Assembly: GCF_021130785.1 (NCBI RefSeq)
Contig: NW_025778061.1
Span: forward strand, 1-64,000
DNA length: 64,000 bases
Direction: 5' to 3'
Source of the DNA: Homalodisca vitripennis
Taxonomy: Eukaryota > Arthropoda > Insecta > Hemiptera > Cicadellidae
Of the stretch, positions 45,324-56,735 are shown piece after piece. The notes under the pieces are model-generated. The model made no database searches and was not told the origin of the DNA. It saw only the letters and a program-made list of their open reading frames with translations. The position numbers were made by a program, and so were the translations under genes. Each line of letters opens with the position of its first letter. The stretch's first letter is position 1.

Positions 45324-46143
45324 TAACAGCTTGTGTTAATAAAGAGAAATTAATTTAATTGTAAATAGGCTCCAAATTTGCAGTGAGTGGGGTTACCCAA
45401 TAGATTCTTTCACTTTAAGACTTTTAGTAAAAGATTTTCTTGATCAAAAGGGTAAGAATGTGAAGAAATTTAAGAACAACCTCCCAGGCAAAGACTTTGG
45501 CCATTCATTTTTACAACGCTATAAAACTGAGCTGTCTCATAGGCTTTGTCAAAACATTAAGAGATCACGAGCGGAAATATCCAAAGAAGTCATTAACAAT
45601 TACTTTGACAACCTCCAAACTGAGCTGAAGGATGTACCTGCATCAAACCTTTTGAATTATGACGAGACAAACCTGGCCGATGACCCGGGTCGTAAAAAAG
45701 TTATAACCCGGAGAGGTCACAAATATCCAAAACGAATAATAAATTCAACAAAAGCATCCACTTCAGTCATGTTTTCAGCTAGTGGTGATGGCATTATATT
45801 ACAGTACGCGCGCTGAATGTTCGGCTCCGAGTCAACCGAGCGGACTATGGCGGGGGACGGGTGGATTGCCCGATATAACAACTGTTCTGCAGACATCCGC
45901 CAATGTTTGGCCCGCTGCAGTCTGAATATTTATTGTTCTCCCTCACAGTCGAGTATTCACTGTTGTTAGAAGTGAACAAGTGGTTTAAGTGCGTTATACA
46001 TAATTCATTAGTTTAGTTAGTAGTGAGGTTAGTGAATTTTGGTAGTTGTAGGGCGTTACAAATTATTTAATATTATCCTTGCTATTAAGGTTATACTACA
46101 AGTTTTAGTAGTTTTGTTTTGATTCATCATCTCAGTCGGTATA

Positions 46144-47551
46144 ATGGCCCGATATAATTCCAAAGTTGCTCGAGGAAAAACTACGAGAAGCCAGGCTCGA
46201 GAAATTATATGGAGAGTTAGTGATAGTGAGTTCATGGCAAATGAGTCGAAACTATCTAATGATGAACGAATCCCTATAAATAAATGTTTAGAAAGAACTG
46301 CCGCGGCTTGTGGTGGTGTTTCAAAGACACTGATTAAGGAGATTCGCCGTGAAAAAAATTATGGATTCTTCCACTGAAGGGGAGTGTTCGTTCACTATCC
46401 CTAAAAATACAAAAGAAAAAAGAAAATAGTAGAACTAGACGACTTTGACAAATGTGTTGTTCGAAGAACCTTCCATGGATTTTATAAAACTGATAGTTGC
46501 CTGCCAACTCTTCAATTGTTCAAAACAAGCTGAATGAAAAAATTAACTATGAAGGGGTTTAACTAGCCTCAGAAAAATATTAGCATCATTAGGATTTCGG
46601 TGGAAATTGAAAATAATAGGCAAATTTTGATTGAAGCTAGTGACATAAGAATGAAACGTATAAACTATTTACGAAGTATAAAACAAGCGCAAGCAGAGAA
46701 CTCTCCTATTGTTTACATTGATGAATCGTATATATTATCATCTCATGTGACTGAAAAGGGATGGAGTGACGCCAGTCTTCAAGGTATTAAAAAGAAAATA
46801 AGTAAAGGCGAGAGGGCCATAATACTGCACGCAGGGGGTGAAATGGGGTTTATTCCTGGAGCTTGCTTAATCTGGAAAGCGGGAACGAGCGAAGGAGATT
46901 ATCATGATCAGATGAACCATGCGAACTTCATGACATGGACAAGAACTCAGCTCATTCCAAACTTACAGGTTAACTCTCTAAATAATTATTGATAATGCCG
47001 CCCATCATAAAGTCCAAGTTAATAAAGCACCTAATTCAGGTTCCAAAAAAGCAGAAATGATCAAGTGGCTACAAGATTATGGACTGCAGTTTGATACAAT
47101 GTCACTTAAGCCCAAATCGTACAGTTTAGTAAAACAACATAAGTATGTATTTAAAAGATTTTCATTTGACGATTTGTTAGAAAACCACGGACACAGCGTT
47201 CTTCGCCTTCCTCCGTACCATCCAGATCTAAATCCGATTGAGAATATTTGGGGAATAATAAAAAATTATGTAGGTAAAAAAATGTTGTAAATAACATTAA
47301 AAATACCATAGCGTTATGCAAGGAGAAGATAGACTCAATAACAAAAGAAGACTGGGGAAAGGTGTGTAAGAAAGTTGTAAAATTTGAAGATGAATATTAT
47401 GAAAAGGAACATTTAATTGATGACACAACAGAGATTTATTATTAGTTTGAATGACTCATCTGACGGCAGCAACAGTGAACAGGATGCCAGCGAAGAATCG
47501 GAAACGGGTGGTGAGGATGGAAATAACTCGCCATTGGCAACTCTATTATAG
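46144..47551 (+). pseudogene. DDE_3-type transposase of the Tc1-mariner-like element
   Basis: The N-terminal block 46144-46377 starts MARYNSKVARGKTTRSQARE. It is followed after a frameshift by VVRRTFHGFYKTDSCLPTLQ. The catalytic part begins NSPIVYIDESYILSSHVTEK (first Asp), continues GEMGFIPGACLIWKAGTSEG, and reaches IDNAAHHKVQ (second Asp, about 46990). The last is LRLPPYHPDLNPIENIWG (47205-47260, third acidic position). An acidic tail (NDSSDGSNSEQDASEESE) ends near 47551. At least four frame breaks are present. The family is a distinct long Tc1-mariner-like group found in many insects. Confidence 0.85.
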
Positions 47552-48570
47552 GTAAGAACAGCTTTGTAAACCAAGTAAAATCTAGGGAAAATACTGTTCA
47601 CCACGCCGATTTTAAAATAACGGATTCTACATTTATGCGTTGAGAATTTAAATTCTTAATTTGTATTGTTAGACGTTTAGTAATTTTACGATTTTTAATC
47701 ACTAATAGATTTATGACATTTTATTTCTGTCAGAAAGTCAATTAATATAAAATGTATTGCTAAGGTAGTATTCGAATTTTGAATTGAATGCTACAATGTC
47801 ATACGGTTATTCCATATATAACCAATGCCTCTATGTATGTATTCGTAGAAATGCTAAAAAAATCATTTATTGTCATGCCGCATAATTCATAATTAAGTTT
47901 TTCATAAACAGGATTCTTTATACAGCAGTGTTTCGTATACATTCATCTGTCATAAAATTAGTTTATAAACAATATACCCCAAAACACTTTCTATTCGAAT
48001 ATAATACAATGAAATTCAACATAATTTCATTAAAGTTTCAAACTTTTAGTTTATCACAGATCACCACTATGGCCATGTGTTTTTTTTTTTTTTCAGAAAT
48101 AAACCATTGCAAAGTGATTCAATGTTAAACTTTCAAATGGTATTGCTGTGTTGAATTTACGTGAATGGGCCATAAACTGTAGGGTAGCGGTGTCGGTGAT
48201 ACATTCCACTTCAGACTAAGTTACGGCTAACCTAAACTATGTATTTGAAAAAAGTTAAATCTAAAATTAACTTTAGTTCATTCAGAAAAACTTTCCCGCT
48301 GGTGAATGTTTCCTGACCAAATAATAAAAAAAAATCCTCACCTACAAACCTTTTTGTATCACAATTTTGTTGCATATTTAATTTTAAAATATATTTTATT
48401 GAAGAAAAGTAATAAGACATTGAAACTTAACACATCCATTAGCATTAGCATAAACCGGAAAATAGATCTGCGAAGTTTCAGAATTTTATTTGTACAGGAA
48501 GTTGGTCTAACCATAAGTTGATTGTCGAGCGAGAATTAAACATTGCCGTCCGTGACGGATCATTGGAGAG
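47552..48570. other. Non-coding 3' part of the Tc1-mariner-like element
   Basis: AT-rich, with no recognisable coding signature or internal repeats apart from a poly-T of 17 near 48078-48094. Confidence 0.6.
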
Positions 48571-49989
48571 TCAATGTTTTTTATTTGGTTAGTAGGGCAA
48601 CGACAGGGCCGAACCTTCAGCGCGCGTAAAGTACCTCCCTACGTAGTGTACAAGATACAGCATTTATATGAGAGCTGGAGGGAAGGAGGGCCATGCAATT
48701 CGAGATACAATCGAACTAAAAATTGGTTTGATTTATTTATCTTTTCTGACTGGGTTGAAACTGTAGCTATACCTTATCTCAGACGCCTTGATGGAGCAAA
48801 ATACCTCATTGGTGACAACTTGTCTAGCCACTTATCACTCGAAATGATAAAGAAATATGAAGATAATAATATCAAGTTCATTTTTCTACCCAAAAACTCG
48901 ACTCATCTTACTCAGCCACTGGACGTGGCTTTTTTCCGTCCTCTAAAGATGTCTTGGCGGAAGATCCTTGAAGAGTGGAAAATCGGGCCTGGTAGATATG
49001 AAGCGACAATTCCAAAAGACAAATTCCCCTCCTTATGAAAAAGGTGTTTGAAACCTGTAAATCTGAGAATGTATTAGCTGGCTTTAAAAAATGTGGAATC
49101 AGCCCTCTAGATCGTACAAAAGTTATTGACAGGCTACCAAAGACATCATTCACTAACACCTCTAACCAAGCAACCAACACTTCTGAATCATCCGTTCAAG
49201 AGATTGATGATGTCTTTAAAGAACTATTGAAAAACGAGACAAGGAAGTGATTTACCAAAGAAAAAAAAGAAGGGTTAAGATTTCAGTTGCAGCTGGTAAA
49301 AGTGTTGTTGCCAAAGATTTTGACGAACCTGCAATCCCACAATCCCAACCAAGTACCAGTACCGGTACTGTTGCCTTTAAAAAAGGTGCTCCTAAGACAA
49401 CAAAAAAGAAAATCTCAGCTCCATCCTCTGAAGACGATTCATCTGACTACTCCCTCCAAGATAGTGATGACAACTTTAGCATTTCTGAGTCAGATGAGGG
49501 TGATGACCAATTGAATATTAATACCGATAACTTAAACACTCAACTAACGTTATTTCCAGAAGATTTTGTAGTTGCGAAAGTCTTTGGAAAAACCAAAGTT
49601 AAGTGTAACCTACAAGTGTATGTGTGGAAAGTTAAAGACTACGAAGAAGATGGTTACATTTGTCAATTTTTTAAGAAAGTTCCTTTTGCCAAAAAATTTG
49701 TTCCTACAGAGGAAGAATCTTTTGTGAGAAAGATAAATGTTGTTAAGAAGCTTGATTTGCCTGTCACAGCTTTAGGATCTTCCCGATAAAATAACATGAT
49801 TTCTTTTGAGGAAGATGACTTGACTGGACTCTCAATTTACTAAACGATTGATTTTTTCTATGCCATCTCTCACGTTTGTACAATAAAATACAATTTTTAT
49901 GCAGAAAATGTTAGTCTTTAAATTATGCATCAAACCATTATGTTTCCATTCTCTCACCACATTGGTGAATCGAAAAAAAACATATAAAA

Positions 49990-50045
49990 CGAAGTCTGTT
50001 CCTATTCACCCCGCCTTATGGGGTGAATAGGAACACCCACATTTA
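49990..50045. repeat. Perfect hairpin GTTCCTATTCACCCC / GGGGTGAATAGGAAC
   Basis: A 15-bp stem with a 7-nt loop (about 50003-50040). The stem sequence repeats as a single copy at 50180-50195, at the presumed pogo terminus. Likely part of the terminal or subterminal repeats. Confidence 0.8.
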
Positions 50046-50631
50046 ATTTTTTTTTGTAATGTATAAATACAAAAGCCATATATATTTTGAAAGAAGAAGG
50101 CAAGACCGGAAAGATGAGTATGGTATGATTTATTTTTTATCAAATTTACTACCTATTTAATATATCCAAAGTTCAAATGTGTTCCTATTCACCCCGTTTT
50201 ACGGTACTTAATCTTGTACGGTACTTTATCTTGTCTTAAGTTGTATTTTTGTGCTCTATGTACAAGATCCCTCTTCAAGCTTTCCTTTTGTCCCATAGGC
50301 ACTAAGAAATTCATCAGACTTGTATGAATCTCAACAATACTCTTGCCACACTTACCTTGTACACTTACCTTGTATTCCAGTAACTTATGGTACCATGGCC
50401 CATTAGCATACCCTATGCTAATATTTAACACTTCACTATCATTTAGTGGAGTTTCAGATACCAATTGTTGCATAACCCGAAGGTAATCCACCAACTCAAA
50501 TCCATTTAAGCCGTTAGTCGGTTTAAATGCTTTTAGGTATCTTTCAACAGGATTCTGCAGTTTAGCAAAACTGGCAGACATTCCACTAGCTACTAGCAGT
50601 GTAGGGACAGTCTCTACAGTAAACTTATCTT

Positions 50632-52312
50632 GTGGCGGCGAGTTATCCGCTCTTGCTGCTGAACATGTTTAATGCATGTTTGGTAGCGGGTGTGTTCCCG
50701 TCGCGCTGGAAGGTTGCTAGGTTGGCGCTGATCAGCAAAGGCAAAAGTGATCCGAACTCCCCGTCGGCATACAGGCCACTTTGTATGCTTGACACCGCGG
50801 GGAAGCTCTATGAAAGGTTGCTGAAACCCAGGTTGCTGTCGTCCATCGAAGCCGCCGGAGATCTCTCTCCCCGGCAGCATGGCTTTCGAAAGCGACACTC
50901 AACTCTGAACGCCATTTCAGAGGTGATCAGTGCCGTCCAGCAGGCCGAAACAGCCTGTCACCAGGCTCGGCCGATTGTGCTGTTGGTTACACTTGACGTA
51001 AAAAACGCGTTTAACTCTGCTCGGTGGGAGGACATGCTAGAGGCGTTGCAGCGGGACTTCAGTGTGCCCGACTATCTCCTGGTCATTGTGCAGGACTACC
51101 TGAAGAACCGACGGCTATTGTATGAAACCAAAGACGGAAGGAGAACAAAAGAGGTCACTGCCGGTGCGGCTCAAGGGTCTATTCTCGGCCCAGACCTATG
51201 GAATGTTTCATACGATGGTTTGCTTCGCCTCGAGATGCCCCACGACGTCTACCTCGTGGGTTATGCTGATGACGTGGCTGCAGTCATCACGGCGAGGACG
51301 CCGGACTTGGCACAGTTACGCCTTAATCAGGTAATGATTCGGGTCAATGCCTGGATGACGAGCCATGGACTTGAGCTGGCGGTCTCCAAGACCGAAATCG
51401 TTATGCTCACTCGACGGAGAATCCCCACTCTGATCTCTATGAATGTGGGGGGTGTCGAGGTTCGGACAAGGACTGCGGCGAAGTACCTGGGTGTGTTACT
51501 CGACTGCCGTCTTCGGTATTGGGAGCACATTCAGGCGGTGTGTGACAAAGCCTCTAAGGTGGTTATGTCTCTCGGCAGGCTGATGGCTAACGTAGGAAGC
51601 CCTAGGTCAAGTAAGAGACGCCTCCTCATGTCTACTGTAAACTCAACCCTTCTGTATGGCGCAGAGGTTTGGGCGGGTGTCATGAGGATAAGGCGATACA
51701 GTCAAAAGCTGTTATCGGTACAGAGAAGAGCGGCACTTAGGGTCGCCTGCGCCTATCGCACCGTTTTCCGGTTCAGCCGTGGCGGTCGTGGCTGGGGTGA
51801 TTCCTATTGACCTGCTGGCCATCGAGAGACAGACCGTCTTCCGGGAGGCTGCCGAGCGGGGTAGAAAGGATGCCTTGGCTGCTGCCAGGGCGGAGACTCT
51901 GCAGGTTTGGCAGCGGAGGTGGACGGAAGGATTGGACGGCCGCTGGACCTTCCGTCTCATTCGAGAGCTTCAATCCTGGATAGATCGTGGCCACGGGGAG
52001 ATAGATTTCTACCTGTGTCAGTTCCTGACGGGGCACGGTTACTTTAGGAAGTACCTCTACAGAATGGGAAAAGTCAGGTCGCCTCGGTGTGCTTACTGCC
52101 CGGAGGAAGATGATGATGTTCATCACACCTTCTTCGCTTGCGGGCGCTTCACCGAGGCCAGGCAAACGCTCGCCACCACAGTTGGTGATGTTACGGCAGA
52201 GACCATTGTGGAGATGATGCTGCAGAATGAGGACGCCTGGAATGCAGTCACCACTCACGTACATGCGATCCTTCATCAGAAGCGTGAAGACGGATGCCTG
52301 GCTGACCCCTAG
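50632..52312 (+). pseudogene. R1-clade-like reverse transcriptase C-terminal two-thirds
   Basis: Frame 50632-51770: SAYRPLCMLDTAGKLYERLL, SPRQHGFRKRHSTLNAISEV, LVTLDVKNAFNSARW (motif A), AAQGSILGPDLWNVSYDGLL, and the catalytic YADD (VGYADDVAAVI, about 51258). The thumb with KYLGVLLDCRL and LLYGAEVWAG follows. A one-base shift near 51770 moves to frame 51779-52312. That frame has RWTFRLIRELQSWIDRGHGE, FLTGHGYFRKYLYRMG and the C-terminal zinc knuckle CAYCPEEDDDVHHTFFAC. The endonuclease is missing through 5' truncation. R1 relatives often insert in 28S rDNA, but this copy sits in a Gypsy gag sequence. Confidence 0.9.
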
Positions 52313-52480
52313 CTTCCGAAACAAGTAGTTTTGTCCTGGTTGAGACATAAGACACACGGACCAGGCAAGATGTCATCCGAAAGGGTTCCGGCCTGGGCTC
52401 TCCGTGGCCCGTAGGGGGTTTAGTGGGTAGTCCGCAAGGGAAGTCCCACACTCCGTGCGCAAATGCATTCCCCCTACGTA
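52313..52480 (+). other. 3' untranslated region of the R1-like element
   Basis: GC-rich, between the stop codon and the poly-A, with a GGGGGTTTAGTGGGTAGTCC segment followed by CGCAAGGGAAGTCCCAC. Such conserved 3' structure is used by the RT for target-primed reverse transcription in the group. Folding was not computed. Confidence 0.6.
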
Positions 52481-53086
52481 AAAAAAAAAAAAAAAAAAAA
52501 AAAAAAACAGTAAACTTATCTATAGGTTTTTGGTTTAACTGCTCATTTAAGACTTCCTCTTCTACACTGAAGTTCAACAAACTTTCATTTACTGCTAATA
52601 CATCCTCAGACGTCAACTTATCTTCACTAACAAGTTTCTTGACTTCTTTAACCTTGTTTACTAAAGTTTCCAAAACAATCTTACTTTCGGGAGTAATCTT
52701 GAAAATTTTATACAAATTGTCTATTCTGATTGAGTAGTGGTTAACCTTGACATTGCAACGCACCAACTCAACTTTACTTGTACTTTCATCATACTCGCTT
52801 GCCTTAATATTTAATAAATCTACTTCATTAGAGATGTGACTTACTTCTGCTGGAAATGACAATACTTCTTTTAAATTACCATAGTTTCCTTTAACCTTTT
52901 ACTTTAGCACAGACCTTAAAAGTCTTCCTAAGATCGGCTACATTGCCATCAGTACTGTCAATACCTCTGAACCTCAACTCATAAATTAATTCTTCCTTAT
53001 TTATTAACTCAACATGTGCAGACTCATGTTGAATAATAAAATATTATAATAGAATAATAAACAATTAGTTTAATGTTTGTCCCTTC

Positions 53087-54782
53087 CTATTTAAGAAAGT
53101 TCATGCACATCAGTGCCACTTTTATGTTGCGGTTTTGTCCTCCGCAACTATCACTGAACGTAATAACATGGTCAATATTTTCAGAAACTTTGTTGCGGAA
53201 GTGCTCTACCAAACAAGATACAATTTCTTGAGAATCACGGGAGGCTACCGTTTTGTTCCAAGCGTACATGTATGCTAAGTCACAAGACAACTCATGACAT
53301 CCTACATTATAAACGTACATGTTACGCTTACAGTATGCAATAGAGCACGTCAGAGTTGGAAAGGCGAGAGCCTTTTGAAGATCAAAAGATAAAGCATAAA
53401 CTTTGAGTCACCTTTTTTGCTGTCTTCTTTAGCTTGCTTCAATTTTTCTCTAGCAAGTTCCGCCTTACGTAAATGCAACTCTGTACTGGTTTCAAGCTCT
53501 AGTTTTTTTTTTCTGTGGGTCCTCACAACCGGCAATTTTTATTGCGCAAGTATCTTTATGAGGTGTATGGAAGTGTAGATTGAATTCATAATTCAAAATA
53601 TAACTATACTTGGATTCTGAAACAGGAACTGCATTGATATTGGCACAGTGCTCTTTGTATAAATTAAACAATGTTCTAATATTTAAGTACTCTGACAAGT
53701 ACTTTCTATCAGGGTTGTGAGCCCTTGTATAATGGGACCGATACGCGGGAAAACTTTCAATATGGTTTCTGGACGGCTGAATTCATCTCAAATCACTTCC
53801 AGGTTACATCCATCTCGTATTTTCTTTAAAGCTCTAAAACATCTTCAATCAGATATTTGAAATGTTAAAAAAAAAATACTGTTTGCACAACTTAAGATTT
53901 TTGTCTGATAACTGCAAGTGGTAATTTATAGTTGAATTTTTCATGCCACGACTTCCGTCTCTTGCTCGGTGAGCTTTTGGTGTACATTGTTTGCATAGCC
54001 CAAAATTGTATACATTTTGTTTTTGAAAACATCCCATACTATAAAAATTATCAAACAGTTTCTTTCTCTGTTCTTCAGTTATGTTATCACTGCACTTCAT
54101 TTTACAACTACAAGGTGGATTAGAGAATATTTTCTCAGCAACACGTTTACCCCTACCAATAACATAGGCCTTACCACTGTTCCGTTTAATTTTACGTTGT
54201 TCCTTTTTGTTTGTATTCCGTTTCCTTTTTCGTGTTCTCATAACTAAAGGTAAAAGGTATTCCATTCTCATCGTCACGTATTCCATCTGAGTCTTCATTA
54301 CGCATTTCTTCCTCATTAGCTGCCTCAGGTTCATTTCCTGCAATAAAACAAATAATTTTAAACTAGCCCTCTCAGTATTATAGAAAACATCACAATACAC
54401 TTTTTTTATTTTGCAACTATGAAATATTGTAATACAGTAATTAGATTGAACAGTCTAAAATGGAGTGTTTGAACCTGGAAGACCTAGTTTGATTTGTATA
54501 GTCTATGTAAAATGAAGCAGGGTTGTGTACATAAAATACATTGATAATATGAGTGTTTTGCCTTCTAAGATGAATTTAGAACCTAACAAGACTTTATAGT
54601 AAAATTTATTATAAAAAATCTAATATTTTGATAAAATATGCTTGGATATAAAGAAAATCAACACAAAAGAACGATACACAAATTATTAGGTTATGTCTAC
54701 TCTTACCTGATTCATCTGTAGGTATATATTCAGATCCTGAAGAATTGAAGGCACAGACGAACTAGAATCACTCATACTCATC
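53087..54782 (-). pseudogene. Transposase-like gene of an unassigned insect family, truncated
   Basis: Exon 1 begins MSMSDSSSSVP (ATG near 54782), with a donor GAATCAG/GTAAGAG at about 54709. Exon 2 starts at about 54345 after TTGTTTTATTGCAG. The protein then reads an acidic stretch (EPEAANEEEMRNEDSDGIRD), a basic block with RKIKRNSGKAYVIGRGKRVA, and a Cys cluster NPPCSCKMKCSDNITEEQRK. Further blocks are HFHTPHKDTCAIKI, LHLRKAELAREKLKQ, FDLQKALAFPTL and YVYNVGCHE. It ends with FSDSCGGQNRNIKVALMCMN, where it breaks off. Several frameshifts are present. I recognise this order of blocks from many uncharacterised insect proteins in high copy number. A DDE-like nuclease is likely, but I cannot assign the superfamily. 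Confidence 0.6.
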
Positions 54783-55145
54783 TTAAATACTGTGAAAGTG
54801 TAGTTACTTCAGTTTAAATTGATTATTTATTAATATTAACAGAGACCACGATCAACTGTTTACTCACAAAACAATGGCTAGCTCTCATGGAATAGTGAAG
54901 TCAACTGTTTCCAGGGAATAGTGAAGTAAGTCAGACTTATACCACTGTTGTTTGCAACAATATCAGCTGTTTCATTTCCAACCTTTTTTCACTGCCTCCT
55001 GAATTGATGTTACCATGTGGTTTTGACTTAAATCACTTTTCCAAATTATGAAAAAAGGTTTCAGGAATCCAAAACTGCATTTAACTAGGTTTTAAAAAAT
55101 TGACTTACACCACTTTTCCTTTCAACGGATCATATCTAAAATGAT
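54783..55145. other. Upstream region of the unassigned family, no gene
   Basis: It contains a repeated GGAATAGTGAAGT motif (about 54890 and 54916) and TTGACTTACACCACTTTTCC (about 55100), which may be the terminal region of that element. No coding signature. Confidence 0.4.
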
Positions 55146-56314
55146 GTCATTAAAAAGATTCTTGAAGATATTAAGACATTTACATATAAATGATAATACA
55201 AAGGCATTCCAAAAAGGACAGCCAGGATTTGACAAGCTCTTCAAAATAAGACCTTTTTTATTGATCACTTAAAAAATACATTTAGTGAGGGGTTTTCTCC
55301 GAGCCGTTTTCTCAGGGTTGACGAAAGTATGATTGGATTCAAGGGTAGAAGTAGCTTAAAACAGTATCTAGCATTGAAACCAATCAAACGAGGATTTAAA
55401 GTTTGGGCAATATGTTGTGCTGTCACTGGCTATTGCTTGCCTTGATGTATACTAAGGTAAAAACAATGTACTTATTCATCGTGAAAAGGATGACACTTTA
55501 GGTTCTAGTGTTGTGTTAGCGTTATGTAAGTCCTTTGAGACATTAGGATACTGTATTTTTTTATAGATTTTTTACAACCATACCTTTGATAAAAACACTT
55601 CTCAATAAAGGACTTTTCGGTTGTGGTACAATTCAAAGAAATAGAAACTATTTGCCTAATCATCTACTGAAATCAAATAAAAACATGAAAATTGGTGATT
55701 CTGATTATGTTAGTTGTGGAGACTTATCAATTTCAAAATGGAAGGACAGGGGGAAAACCAGTTATGGTAGTTTCTAGTATTCACTATACTTCTAAAGAGG
55801 CAAAGGTTCAGACGAGAAATAAAACTGGGGAAAAGGTTACTATTAAATGTCCAAAGTCTATAGCAGACTATAACAAATATATGGGAGGAGTGAACCGTTT
55901 CGATCAACTTCTGAAAAGTCAAAGCGTTGATGGGTGAAAATGTTTTATTATTTTCTTGATACTGCATTTGTTAATTCTTCTATTATGTATAATTATGTTA
56001 AAAAAATGCCACTACCATAAATGACAAAAAACTATCTCATTTAATGTTCAGGAAATTGTTAGCTGAAGAATTGACGAAACCGTGGTTCACCCGCTCCAAA
56101 AAAGAAATAAATATGACCATACAAGGGAAAAAAGCTCAGGTAGGCTTGTAAGTGTAAACGATGTTAAGGAACATTTACCGGTCAAATGTACCATAAGACG
56201 GTGTGCAAAGTGTAGTACTAAAACCAAAGTAAAACGCTCTTCAACTGCCTGCCAAAAATGCAAAGTCGCACTATGTAAAGAGTGCTTTGTTCCATTCCAT
56301 GGAAAATAATCCAA
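55146..56314 (+). pseudogene. piggyBac-type transposase, second copy, decayed
   Basis: The translation across several frameshifts gives QPGFDKLFKIRPF, then RVDESMIGFKGRSSLKQYLA (first catalytic Asp), KPIKRGFKVWAICCAVTGYC, and IDFFTTIPLIKTLL (second). After these comes DYNKYMGGVNRFDQL, where the usual GGVD is GGVN. Part of the next block is missing near 55925. The C-terminal Cys-rich finger (VKCTIRRCAKCSTKTKVKRS, then CQKCKVALCKECFVPFHG) is complete and ends at 56307. The N-terminal third is absent. Dead copy. Confidence 0.85.
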
Positions 56315-56735
56315 TTTTCATGGTGTGTTATTGTAACTGATATTATTATTTCTATATTGTTTGGCATTTTTATTTTTATGATAAGTATTAATCCTAATAA
56401 AACATTGTACCCACATATTATGGGTTGATTTACTTTGATCTTTTCGCTAACATAAGCCTATGATCTTACTTTGTATAGCTCGTTTTACTAATATAATCCT
56501 AATATTGTCATTGAAACACTTGTATTTTTACTATTAAATTGAAATTTTACAAAATTACTGTTGGATTAATTATTTTTATTGACCCTAAATAAGTGGTCAA
56601 TATATTAACCACTGCCCATCAATGAACATTAGTTGACCTAAACGCTCGGTGGTTAGTTTATCAGCTGATATGGTAATGATACAAATTATCAGAGTAATAT
56701 ATAGAATTAAGATTACTCAAGCAATCTGGTTCTTC
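56315..56735. other. Spacer between piggyBac remnants
   Basis: AT-rich. A TTAA followed by CCACTGCCCATCAATG (56605-56624) could be the left end of the next piggyBac remnant, since such elements insert at TTAA and begin with C residues. No partner end was found. Confidence 0.35.

Larger units (their letters stand above)
45807..48626 (+). mobile_element. Tc1-mariner-like (IS630-type) element at a TA site
   Basis: It is flanked by TA (45805-45806 and 48627-48628). The terminal inverted repeat is about 19 bp with one mismatch: CGCGCGCTGAATGTTCGGC on the left, matched by CGCGCGCTGAAGGTTCGGC read inward on the right. Length is 2820 bp. It contains a decayed DDE_3-type transposase. It is inserted in the pogo-like gene just after the GDGIIL residues. 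Confidence 0.9.
45360..49789 (+). pseudogene. pogo/Tigger-like transposase, interrupted
   Basis: Before the insertion (45360-45804): FTLRLLVKDFLDQKGKNVKK and FLQRYKTELSHRLCQNIKRS (HTH_Tnp/CENP-B-like part), then the first catalytic Asp in LLNYDETNLADDPG and the SVMFSASGDG box. After it (48629-49789): PPYVVYKIQHLYESWREGGP, the second Asp in YLIGDNLSSHLS, and the third in THLTQPLDVAFFRPLK. A serine/acidic-rich C-terminal tail (SSEDDSSDYSLQDSDDNF) ends with a segment resembling the C-terminal domain common in insect pogo-like proteins. There are frame changes at the junction and near 49030 and 49250. A DDD triad is present, as in the family. Confidence 0.85.
45345..50208 (+). mobile_element. pogo-like DNA transposon, left end missing, split by a Tc1-mariner-like element
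   Basis: The coding parts lie on both sides of 45807-48626. The right end appears to be at GTTCCTATTCACCCCGTTTT, then ACGG-TA (50179-50208). The same CACCCC motif also forms a perfect 15-bp hairpin at about 50003-50040. No matching left terminal repeat was found near 45345, so the 5' end was probably lost where it meets the Gypsy fragment. Confidence 0.6.
50631..52506 (+). mobile_element. R1-like non-LTR retrotransposon, 5'-truncated, with poly-A
   Basis: 15-bp target duplications ACAGTAAACTTATCT lie at 50616-50630 and 52507-52521. The 3' end is a poly-A of about 27 (52480-52506). It is 5'-truncated inside the RT. A GC-rich composition contrasts sharply with the AT-rich surroundings, suggesting recent arrival. 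Length is 1876 bp. Confidence 0.95.
50209..53030 (-). pseudogene. Ty3/Gypsy gag N-terminal part, split by an R1-like insertion
   Basis: Two pieces, 53030-52507 and 50630-50209, join across the R1-like element. The first begins near KEELIYELRFRGIDSTDGNV (about 53010-52950), has a frameshift near 52890, and continues ITPESKIVLETLVNKVKEVK. It then reaches NQKPIDKFTV at the insertion point. The second resumes KFTVETVPTLLVASGMSASF and continues with FELVDYLRVMQQLVSETPLN and LVPMGQKESLKRDLVHRAQK. The order and residues fit a Gypsy Gag upstream of the zinc knuckle. The next part of such a Gag is found at 43566-43100 on the same strand. Confidence 0.65.

Noticed and set aside
48574..48630. Apparent N-terminus (MFFIWLVGQRQG) of the pogo-like 3' reading frame
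   Set aside because: Those codons come from the right terminal repeat of the inserted Tc1-mariner-like element; the true transposase sequence starts after 48628.
51773..52357. 194-residue minus-strand frame
   Set aside because: Antisense to the C-terminal part of the R1-like RT protein, whose zinc knuckle and motifs are on the plus strand.
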